Below, in pieces: positions 1-6,036 of a DNA stretch of 8,498 nt. The number at the start of each line of letters is the position of its first letter. Positions within the stretch are counted from its first letter, which is position 1. The notes beneath the pieces were generated by a model that was not told the origin of the DNA, did no database searches, and saw only the letters and a list, made by a program, of their open reading frames with translations. Both the position numbers and the translations under genes were made by a program. Source of the stretch: Nitrospirota bacterium (GTDB lineage Bacteria > Nitrospirota > Nitrospiria > Nitrospirales > UBA8639); contig CP070743.1 of NCBI GenBank assembly GCA_020348185.1, forward strand, positions 129,357-137,854. Reading direction: 5' to 3'.

Positions 1-1368
1 GATGACAAATTCATGGGCGCGGGCGGCATGGGCCACCGCCTCAACATCTCCCTGGCTCGCTCCCACATCGCCATACAGGATATTGTCTCGCACCGTGCCA
101 TTAAATAGAAAGGGCTCTTGTTGCACAAACCCGATTTGATTTCGAAGATACGCGAGAGACAGATCCCGGATGTCATACCCATCAATGGTAATAGCCCCAC
201 CTCCGACATCATAGAATCGCATCATGAGTTTCATGAGTGTGCTTTTCCCGGCCCCGCTTGGGCCAATGAGCGCAATCTGCTCTCCCTTCGCGGTTTGCAG
301 GGAAATCTCCCGAAGAACAGGGACGTCGGACCGGTAAGAAAAGGAGACATTGTTGAATTCGACGACTCCGTCAAGACAGCGGGAGGACGGACGGATCTTG
401 GGGTGATCGACCACGAGGGGTTTCCAGTCAAGCACCTCGAATATCCGTTCGCTGGCAGCCAAGGCATGTTGTAAGAGATGGTTGACCGAATGAATTTGAT
501 TGACGGGGGTATAAAACAACGCAAGATAAAACAGGAACATCACCAATTCCCCGATTTTGAGGTCTCCCTGCAAAACCTGGCCGGCGCCATACCACAACAC
601 CAAAACCGTTCCAAGACTTCCGACAAAAATCATTCCGGGCGAATAGACAGACCACAGATACATCGCTTTGAGATTGGAGTCGCTGAACTTTCGGCTGACT
701 CCAGTGAATCGCATTTTCTCAAATGCCTGACGATTGAAGCCCATTGTTTCCCGGACGCCCGAAAGCGCATCTTGGAGATAGGCACTCAGATCTGCAGCAC
801 TTTTTCGGATATCATGATAATACCCATGAACCCGACGGGTGAACCAGACGCCCGTCAGAATAAGAATGGGGACCGGAAGCAGGACCAACAGGGCAAGTTT
901 CCAATTCACCACAAACAGAATGATGGTGATTCCCACCAGAGTGAGGGAGGCGGTCAACATTCCCTCAAACCCATCGATAAAGATCCGTTCAACATGCTCA
1001 GTATCATTAACGACGCGCGACATGATTTCCCCTGTCGATCGGTCTTCAAAGTAATCGATCGACAAGTGCTGAAGGGCCCCATAGACCTGCCCTCGAAGGT
1101 CAAACACGACTCGCTGTTCCAGTTTATTATTGAATCGGATCCGGAGAGAGTTACAAAGATTTTTTAATCCATACGCGAGGAGAAGTCCAACCAGAACCCA
1201 CGGTAGGAAATTGAGGTCTTGGTTAGGAATGACGTCATCAATGATCACCTTGATCAAGTAAGGTGGAAGGAGGTCAAAGGCAGTGGTGAGAGTAGCGGCG
1301 AGAAATGTCAGGATAACCAGGGGCCGGTAAGGTGCGAGATAGGAAAGGATACGAATTAAGGACTTCAC
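1..1368 (-). CDS. MsbA/ABCB-type ABC exporter, fused membrane and ATPase domains (3' end outside window)
   Basis: Half-transporter of the ABC exporter type: an N-terminal six-helix membrane domain followed by an ATPase domain, expected to work as a dimer in the inner membrane. The frame is open for 456 codons to the window edge. Visible are hydrophobic segments near the N-terminus, the intracellular-loop motif DRSTGEIMSRVVNDTE typical of ABCB/MsbA proteins, Walker A GPSGAGKST at residues 369-377, and the Q-loop VQQEPFLFNGTV around residue 417. The signature motif, Walker B and H-loop would lie left of position 1. The GTG at 1368 (VKSLIRILSYLAPYRP) is chosen because it matches the usual start of the family. 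There is no in-frame ATG upstream, and a stop lies near 1445. No good Shine-Dalgarno sequence precedes it. Substrate cannot be told: lipid, drug and peptide exporters look alike here. The family call is firm; the specific role is unknown. Confidence 0.93.
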   Translation of the reverse strand, partial: MKSLIRILSYLAPYRPLVILTFLAATLTTAFDLLPPYLIKVIIDDVIPNQDLNFLPWVLVGLLLAYGLKNLCNSLRIRFNNKLEQRVVFDLRGQVYGALQHLSIDYFEDRSTGEIMSRVVNDTEHVERIFIDGFEGMLTASLTLVGITIILFVVNWKLALLVLLPVPILILTGVWFTRRVHGYYHDIRKSAADLSAYLQDALSGVRETMGFNRQAFEKMRFTGVSRKFSDSNLKAMYLWSVYSPGMIFVGSLGTVLVLWYGAGQVLQGDLKIGELVMFLFYLALFYTPVNQIHSVNHLLQHALAASERIFEVLDWKPLVVDHPKIRPSSRCLDGVVEFNNVSFSYRSDVPVLREISLQTAKGEQIALIGPSGAGKSTLMKLMMRFYDVGGGAITIDGYDIRDLSLAYLRNQIGFVQQEPFLFNGTVRDNILYGDVGASQGDVEAVAHAARAHEFVI

Positions 1369-1371
1369 AAC

Positions 1372-1399
1372 CTGGTAATGAAAGAAGAGTACTTTCCAG
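1372..1399 (-). promoter_or_regulatory. Small stem-loop just upstream of the ABC exporter start
   Basis: CTG plus GAAAG (minus strand) pairs with CTTTC and, after an ATTA bulge, with CAG, around a 7-nt loop. The structure ends 3 nt before the GTG start codon and replaces the place where a ribosome binding site would be expected. It may modulate translation initiation or be chance. Confidence 0.25.
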
Positions 1400-1490
1400 T
1401 TTCGGGTTTCGGGTTTCGGGATCAAAGTTTCGGGTTTTGAGATTTAGTCTGAAAAAGAAGATTTCTTCACTCCAAACCTGAAACCCGAAA
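1400..1490. repeat. TTTCGGG heptamer cluster with inverted copies
   Basis: Three perfect tandem TTTCGGG units occupy 1400-1420 and a fourth lies at 1428-1434. The opposite orientation follows at 1477-1490 as CCTGAAA then CCCGAAA. The arms can pair (AGTTTCGGGTTT against AAACCCGAAACT) into a long stem-loop in the transcript that leaves def. The four GGG runs on the plus strand, with loops of 4, 4 and 11 nt, also fit a loose G-quadruplex pattern. The cluster sits in the 199-bp gap between def and the ABC exporter gene, both on the minus strand. It could act as a transcription terminator or attenuator for def, but the pairing is not followed by a clear U-run. No other feature is seen in this gap. 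Confidence 0.7.
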
Positions 1491-1567
1491 CTCAAATTCA
1501 GTTTTGCGTGGATGTCGTAAGGCAAAGACCGCAAAATTGTTGTAACTCAATTTCTAGGAGGCCTTGC

Positions 1568-2098
1568 CTATATCACTGTCGCTGGCTCTTGTTTCCAATA
1601 CTCGTCAAACTCTGCCAATTGGGTCAGGGTGGACATATCGGTCATTCGATCGACAAACAATTTCCCAACCAAATGGTCCATTTCATGTTGAATGCATACT
1701 GCATAGAGTCCGCTGGCCTCCAAATCCTGGGGGACCCCATCGCGGTCTACATATTGGACGCGGATGGTTGAAGGCCGAGTCACTTTTCCTCGAAGATTGT
1801 CAACACTGAGGCAGCCTTCCCACATCTCACCCACTTGAGGGCTGTAATACACAATCTTTGGATTAATCAACACGGTTTCGGGAAATCCTCCTTCACCTTC
1901 ACAGGCCATAACCACCACCTGTTCTGAACGGGAAACCTGGGGAGCGGCCAACCCAATGCCTTCGTTCTGAACCATGGTCTCAAACATATCATCGATAAAG
2001 TTCTGAAAACTACGACTTCCAATTCGTCCCGGTTCAACCGGATCCGCAATTTTTCTCAACACGGGGTTTCCGACCTTCGCAATATTTAACGCGCCCAT
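1568..2098 (-). CDS. def: Peptide deformylase
   Basis: Metalloenzyme that removes the N-formyl group from the initiator methionine of new proteins at the ribosome. All three family motifs are intact in 176 residues: motif I GIGLAAPQ (47-54), motif II EGCLS (94-98) with metal ligand C96, and motif III QHEMDHL (137-143) with ligands H138 and H142 and catalytic E139. The length is usual for the family. The ATG at 2098 is preceded by a strong AAGGAG ribosome binding site (2105-2110, spacing 6). The gene lies 29 bp downstream of the HEAT-repeat gene and is probably co-transcribed with it. The common neighbour fmt (methionyl-tRNA formyltransferase) is not in the window. Confidence 0.97.
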   Translation of the reverse strand: MGALNIAKVGNPVLRKIADPVEPGRIGSRSFQNFIDDMFETMVQNEGIGLAAPQVSRSEQVVVMACEGEGGFPETVLINPKIVYYSPQVGEMWEGCLSVDNLRGKVTRPSTIRVQYVDRDGVPQDLEASGLYAVCIQHEMDHLVGKLFVDRMTDMSTLTQLAEFDEYWKQEPATVI

Positions 2099-2127
2099 TA
2101 TTTTCTCCTTAGATGGATGCCCTTTGT

Positions 2128-2946
2128 TTAATGAACCTCTGGACTTTCTGGGGCCTTTGGAGAAGACTTCGCAGGCGGCGGACTGTCAAACTTACTTTTG
2201 TGTTCCTCCCACCATGCCCACCATTCCTTGGCCCATTCTTTACGATCTTGTTCAGTTGAAATTTCCCAATCATGGGGACTGCTAATGAACCCTGTCAACA
2301 CCCAAAATGAATCACGGGCGGTGATGGACACATATTTTTCGGGATCAGGGATGACCCCGATGATGATCGGTAAGATTTCTTTTTGCCTAACCCGACGCGC
2401 CTCATAGACGGCCGTATTTCGTATCGTCGAATTGGGATCTTTGACCATTTCTTGAATCGCTGGCCGAACCTGACTTGGATCGATGCGTGCCGCCGTCCGA
2501 ATGGCATGACTTCGAATTCGGGACATTTCGTTTGTGTCCACAGCCACTTCAAGCAGTCCAGGCACCGAAGATGGCTCCTTGATCATGCCGAGCGTTTCAA
2601 TGGCATTGTAACGCACCCGAGGCCCCGGCATCTTGAGCGCCTTCACCAAATAGGGAACCGAATGCTTGCCATAATGCACAAACTCGCCCATCGCCCAGTA
2701 TTCTTGCCGACCTTCCAATAAGGGAATCAAGGATTCCAGACGTTCTTTATCCTTTTCGGAAAGTTCAGTCGGTGCAGGAGTGGCCTCCGGAATATCCGGT
2801 ATCTCGGCTTTTGGAGGGGGTTCGTAGGGAATCTGAACCAGAACGGAAAACTCGGAACCCTCAAAGGAGGAACCGGCGCTTGGGAAGATTCCGAGTTGGA
2901 GGGCCAACAAAAAGCCCGCTAATCCCACTAAAAGGTTTTGTCGCAT
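2128..2946 (-). CDS. Exported HEAT-repeat protein
   Basis: A 272-residue protein of unknown specific function. The N-terminus has a signal peptide or anchor (MRQNLLVGLAGFLLALQLGI) followed by a Pro/Glu-rich linker (about 40-65). Residues about 66-225 are helical, with at least three HEAT/Armadillo-like repeats: around 96-124 (PYLVKALKMPGPRVRYNAIE), 127-156 and 161-188. Such repeats form curved protein-binding scaffolds, so a periplasmic binding role is inferred. The C-terminus holds an unusual Trp cluster (EWAKEWWAWWEEHKSKF, 237-253) and a Pro/Ser/Lys-rich tail. The ATG at 2946 has CAGGA at 2954-2958, spacing 7, as ribosome binding site. It is the first gene of a likely two-gene unit with def. 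This looks like convenience co-transcription, since deformylase works in the cytosol. Confidence 0.85.
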   Translation of the reverse strand: MRQNLLVGLAGFLLALQLGIFPSAGSSFEGSEFSVLVQIPYEPPPKAEIPDIPEATPAPTELSEKDKERLESLIPLLEGRQEYWAMGEFVHYGKHSVPYLVKALKMPGPRVRYNAIETLGMIKEPSSVPGLLEVAVDTNEMSRIRSHAIRTAARIDPSQVRPAIQEMVKDPNSTIRNTAVYEARRVRQKEILPIIIGVIPDPEKYVSITARDSFWVLTGFISSPHDWEISTEQDRKEWAKEWWAWWEEHKSKFDSPPPAKSSPKAPESPEVH

Positions 2947-2989
2947 AATTTTTTCCTGAGTTGTGTGAATAATGACATGATCATATTTC

Positions 2990-3019
2990 AGTCTAGTGGG
3001 TGGAACCTAAAGGGGTCAA
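2990..3019 (-). promoter_or_regulatory. Candidate sigma70-like promoter for the HEAT-repeat/def unit
   Basis: On the minus strand TTGACC (3014-3019) is followed after 18 bp by TAGACT (2990-2995). A competing -10, TATGAT, lies at 2980-2985 without a good -35. Transcription would begin near 2980, giving a leader of about 35 nt. A second TTGACCC copy lies 15 bp upstream (3028-3034). Found by eye only. Confidence 0.35.
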
Positions 3020-3067
3020 GGATCCTCGGGTCAATGAGGTCTGTAAAGGCATGAATTTAATGATTCT

Positions 3068-3115
3068 TTAATGTAGCCGCAGGCCGGCTAATATTCGATC
3101 ATAATAGAAGATCGC
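3068..3115 (-). pseudogene. Degenerate echo of the PotD C-terminal 15 codons plus stop
   Basis: Read on the minus strand this stretch gives AIFYYDRILAGLRLH followed by TAA. The true end of PotD (3281-3328) reads AIRYYDRAWTELKVH followed by TAG. The two 48-nt stretches agree at 31 positions, share the 13-mer TCGATCATAATAG (3095-3107 and 3308-3320), and end with a stop at the same codon. Similarity stops upstream of the Ala codon. It lies just beyond the palindromic element, so it may be a remnant of a second potD copy or of a rearrangement involving the element. A hairpin (TAGCCG/CGGCTA) overlaps its end. It could also be part of a dispersed repeat rather than former coding sequence. Confidence 0.45.
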
Positions 3116-3125
3116 TACCCGCAAT

Positions 3126-3281
3126 GGGGAATGTTCAAAAAGGTCGGCTCGCCTGCTCGAAGGCTCCCCAGAGCCAGGTCCAGCAAGGCCGCAGGCCTGG
3201 TGGCGCGTGGAGCGTACACACCAGTACGTGAGCACGATAACAGGCCGAATACGCCGCTGGCGGCCTTTTTCAACATTCCCC
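3126..3281. repeat. 156-bp structured palindromic element with 23-bp terminal inverted repeats
   Basis: The ends, GGGGAATGTT[C/G]AAAAAGG at 3126-3143 and its inverse at 3264-3281, pair at 20 of 23 positions over 3126-3148 and 3259-3281. Between them are further hairpins: GGCTC-CCCA-GAGCC (3162-3175), AGGCC-GCA-GGCCT (3186-3198) nested in CCAGG/CCTGG, CGTAC-ACACCA-GTACG (3213-3228), and CGCC-GCT-GGCG (3252-3262). The whole can fold like a multi-arm cloverleaf on either strand. There is no coding capacity and no convincing target-site duplication. Its right end overlaps the potD stop codon. It looks like a nonautonomous mobile or REP-type dispersed element, and may also serve as 3'-end stabiliser or terminator for the pot operon. 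I recall similar CTTTTTCAACATCCC-ended repeats in Nitrospira, which I cannot verify here. Confidence 0.75.
3243..3270 (+). terminator. Terminator-like hairpin with T-run inside the palindromic element
   Basis: GGCCG (3243-3247) pairs with CGGCC (3261-3265), directly followed by TTTTT (3266-3270) on the plus strand. This fits an intrinsic terminator for plus-strand transcription, but no plus-strand gene ends here. It might block antisense transcription into potD. The opposite end of the element carries CCTTTTTG on the minus strand, but without an equally good hairpin before it. Confidence 0.35.
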
Positions 3282-4363
3282 TAATGAACTTTCAGCTCCG
3301 TCCACGCTCGATCATAATAGCGGATCGCCTCACCCACATCCGTCATCCATTCCATCCGGGAAATAATGGCCAGAGGTGGATAGACCGCAGGATTTTCCCG
3401 AACCTCCTTCTCTACGCGATCCTTGACCAACCGGTTTGCCGAAGCAAACAGTAATTGGTTTGAGGTTTTCACCGCCACATCCACCTCCAGTAAGTAGTTG
3501 ATAAATTCCATCGCCAATTTTTTCTTTTTTGATGTTTTAGACACGGCCAAACAATCTGTCCAAATCGTCCCACCTTCTCGAGGGACAACATATTTGACGG
3601 AAGGCCGCTCCCGCGTGGCGCGGGCGATGGGACCACCCCATGCATGAGCAAGGACAACTTCGCCGGAGACCAATAATTGATCAAAATGTTCACTGGTATA
3701 AGTTTTCACCAGGGGCTTCTGGCGAATCAATTTTTCCTTCACCTCTTGGATGACCAATGGATCCCTGCTGTTTAATGAATGGCCCATTGAACGCAGGGCC
3801 ATGCCAATCACCTCACGTTGATCATTCAACATACTAATGCGTCCGCGATATTGTGTATCCCACAAGATTTCCCAGCTATCAGGGGGATTGGGAAACACCT
3901 CGGAATCATATCCGATCCCCACCGTCCCCCATAAATAGGGTATGGCAAACTTCTGATGTGGATCAAAAGGCAACTCTTGTAAATGTTCTTCTAATAACTT
4001 CACATTGGGGATCCGTTGGAGATCTAACTCTGCCAGAAGCCCGAGCTTGGCCATCACCCCTGCCATAAAATCCGAGGGAACCACGACATCATAGCCGGAT
4101 GCTCCGCTTTGAACCTTTGCTAACAGCTCCTCATTACTACTGAAGGTGTCAACGACAACCCTCGTCCCTGTCCTTTTTTCAAATTCCGTCAGTAAAGCCG
4201 GATCTGCATAGTCCGACCATGTGAAATAATACAGCGTCTGCGGGGAGGGTGCGGAGCTTTGTGGGTCGTTCCGTTCCTCCTCAGACTGACCACATCCCAC
4301 GAATAAAAAATGGGTCGCGAGGATGAACCAGAAAACCCGGGAATCACGACCCCACAGTGCCAT
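3281..4363 (-). CDS. potD: Polyamine ABC transporter substrate-binding lipoprotein
   Basis: Receptor of the polyamine importer, a lipoprotein that captures spermidine/putrescine and delivers it to PotB/PotC. The 360 residues begin with a lipoprotein signal peptide; the lipobox FVGC has its lipidated Cys at 24. The PotD-type fold starts at YYFTWSDYADP (45-55). Positions matching known PotD ligand residues are kept: W49 and Y52, D181 and E184 (NDQREV), W242 (HAWGG), and W268 and D270 (GTIWTDCLAV). This supports real polyamine binding; spermidine versus putrescine preference cannot be decided. The ATG at 4363 is preferred because its A overlaps the potC TGA stop (TGATG), implying translational coupling. 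A GTG sits one codon upstream. It is the last gene of the operon, and its TAG stop abuts the palindromic element. Confidence 0.93.
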   Translation of the reverse strand: MALWGRDSRVFWFILATHFLFVGCGQSEEERNDPQSSAPSPQTLYYFTWSDYADPALLTEFEKRTGTRVVVDTFSSNEELLAKVQSGASGYDVVVPSDFMAGVMAKLGLLAELDLQRIPNVKLLEEHLQELPFDPHQKFAIPYLWGTVGIGYDSEVFPNPPDSWEILWDTQYRGRISMLNDQREVIGMALRSMGHSLNSRDPLVIQEVKEKLIRQKPLVKTYTSEHFDQLLVSGEVVLAHAWGGPIARATRERPSVKYVVPREGGTIWTDCLAVSKTSKKKKLAMEFINYLLEVDVAVKTSNQLLFASANRLVKDRVEKEVRENPAVYPPLAIISRMEWMTDVGEAIRYYDRAWTELKVH

Positions 4364-5166
4364 CACCCCTGATACGATCCTTCTATTTTTTGCCGGATCG
4401 GCTTTCCCTGTAGGATCAAGGCAAGGCCGATCAAGGCCATCGAAACCATAACCAGGACCGCAGACAGTGCATTAATTTCTGGGGTGATGCCAGTTTTAAT
4501 CATTGAGAATACCTTTAAAGGAAGAGTCGTAGCTCCAGGGCCGGCCGTAAAAAAGGTGACCACAAAATCATCCAGCGAAATCGTAAAGGCCATGAGAGCC
4601 GATCCGATGATAGCGGGTCGCAACAAAGGGAGAGTCACCCATCGAAACGTTTGCCAGGCCGACGCTCCTAAATCTCGTGCGGCCTCTTCTAAGAGAGGAT
4701 CGAGTTTGCGCAGCCGCATTCGAATCACCAATATCACTAAGGGGAGGTTAAACGCGATATGGCCAATCATCACCGTAATCAATCCAAGTGGCACCTGTAT
4801 CATGACAAAAAACAAGAGTAACGATACGCCCATTAATATTTCGGGGATAACCAAAGGGAGAACCAAAGCGGCATTCAGGAATCTGACTCCCCTCACGGCT
4901 CGCCGTTCAAGAACCATTGCGGCCCCCGTCCCCATGATCACGGCACACACCGTAGAGGTCAGGGCGATGAGCAAACTATTTTGTGTCGCTTCAAACAAAG
5001 CGTGATCCCCTAAGAGCTGGAGGTACCATTGGAATGATAGTCCCTCCCACCGGACTGACATCGGAGAGGCATTGAAAGAAAATATTATGAGCAGGAATAC
5101 CGGGGCATAGAGAAAGAGCATGGCTCCGACACTCGCCATCAACAGTACCCACCGTGGCTTGATCAT
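4363..5166 (-). CDS. potC: Polyamine ABC transporter permease PotC
   Basis: Second inner-membrane permease of the polyamine importer, about 267 residues, close to the usual PotC length. The first helix is near residues 7-31, followed by several more hydrophobic segments. The cytoplasmic EAA loop that docks to the ATPase is at about 160-186 (EEAARDLGASAWQTFRWVTLP). The motif SLDDFVVTFFTAGPG (197-211) is characteristic of PotC/YdcV-type permeases. The ATG at 5166 is chosen because it makes an ATGA overlap with the potB stop (5163-5166) and gives a normal N-terminus (MIKPRWVLLM). The reading frame stays open further upstream, inside potB, but that part has no permease character. Its own stop overlaps the potD start. 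Confidence 0.94.
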   Translation of the reverse strand: MIKPRWVLLMASVGAMLFLYAPVFLLIIFSFNASPMSVRWEGLSFQWYLQLLGDHALFEATQNSLLIALTSTVCAVIMGTGAAMVLERRAVRGVRFLNAALVLPLVIPEILMGVSLLLFFVMIQVPLGLITVMIGHIAFNLPLVILVIRMRLRKLDPLLEEAARDLGASAWQTFRWVTLPLLRPAIIGSALMAFTISLDDFVVTFFTAGPGATTLPLKVFSMIKTGITPEINALSAVLVMVSMALIGLALILQGKPIRQKIEGSYQG

Positions 5167-6026
5167 GACGGGCCAACCATTTCCGCATGTTTTCTCGTCA
5201 CCAACAGGGCCAGTAATACCATTCCCATCAAGACAAACGAAATCGCGGCCCCAAAGGGCCAGTCCCGGATGACGAGAAATTCCTGTTGAATTAAGGTCCC
5301 CAGCAACATACTTCGCCCTCCTCCCAATAAATAGGGCGTTATGAACGCCCCAAGTGTGGGGATGAAGACCAAGACACATCCTCCAATGATGCCCGGTTTC
5401 GACAGGGGAAGAATGACACGCCAGACCGTAGACCAGGCCGTGGCATACAAGTCCTTGGCCGCTTCCTCCAATGTGCGGGGGATCCGCTCAATCACAATCA
5501 CCAACGGCACAACCATAAATGGGAGATATCCATAGACCAAACCGATGAAAACGGCCAGGTCCGTGTAAAGGATTTCCAAGGGTTCAGAAATAACGCCCAT
5601 TCCCATGAACATTGAATTGATCAACCCGTCAGCCCTCAGGATAAAAAACCACGCATAGGTTCGGACAAGAAAATTCGTCCAGAAGGGAATCAGGACCAGA
5701 ATGAACAACAGGGGTTGCCAGCGCTGAGGGGCCCTGGCGATGGCATACGCTAAGGGAAATCCCAGGACCAAACACATAAGGGTGGTCAATCCGGCAAAAA
5801 GAAAGGATCGAAGATAAATATTGCCATATAAGGGATCCGCAAGACGGATATAGTTATTCCAAGAAAAAATCCATTCCACTCCCCCATAAATGCCTCGGGT
5901 AGCAAAACTGATCCCGAACATGACCATTAAGGGAAGACAAAAAAAGATACCGAGGAAAACCAGGGTTGGAAATAATGGAGACCGAAAGGAAATCCAGGCT
6001 GAAAAATAGGTTGGTTCTTTTTCCAC
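5163..6026 (-). CDS. potB: Polyamine ABC transporter permease PotB
   Basis: First inner-membrane permease of the polyamine importer, 287 residues. Hydrophobic segments occur near 19-40, 75-97, 105-130, 157-180, 212-232 and 258-277. The EAA loop contacting PotA is at about 187-212 (LEEAAKDLYATAWSTVWRVI then LPLSKPG). PFWTNFLVRTYAW (114-126) and GAFITPYLLGGG (226-237) are recognisable PotB/PotH sequences. The start is a GTG at 6026, 10 bp after the potA stop; a later Met would remove the first helix. No clear Shine-Dalgarno precedes it, so translation may depend on coupling from potA. The stop overlaps the potC ATG. Confidence 0.94.
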   Translation of the reverse strand: MEKEPTYFSAWISFRSPLFPTLVFLGIFFCLPLMVMFGISFATRGIYGGVEWIFSWNNYIRLADPLYGNIYLRSFLFAGLTTLMCLVLGFPLAYAIARAPQRWQPLLFILVLIPFWTNFLVRTYAWFFILRADGLINSMFMGMGVISEPLEILYTDLAVFIGLVYGYLPFMVVPLVIVIERIPRTLEEAAKDLYATAWSTVWRVILPLSKPGIIGGCVLVFIPTLGAFITPYLLGGGRSMLLGTLIQQEFLVIRDWPFGAAISFVLMGMVLLALLVTRKHAEMVGPS

Positions 6027-6036
6027 AATGGGCCAA

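Noticed and set aside
478..1167. Plus-strand 229-codon open frame
   Set aside because: It lies antisense to the ABC exporter, whose frame carries the family motifs; the plus-strand protein has no recognisable domain.
1400..1490. CRISPR array
   Set aside because: The heptamers are tandem without spacers and partly inverted, and no cas gene is nearby.
3126..3281. Insertion sequence or transposase gene
   Set aside because: The element is 156 bp, and the short frame across it has no transposase features.
3120..3290. Target-site duplication flanking the palindromic element
   Set aside because: Left flank GCAAT and right flank TAATG share at most AAT, too short to call.
4484..5005. Plus-strand 173-codon open frame inside potC
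   Set aside because: Antisense shadow of a well-supported permease; basic, low-information sequence.
5167..5379. N-terminal extension of potC into potB
   Set aside because: The extra residues are not permease-like, and the ATGA overlap at 5163-5166 gives a natural start.
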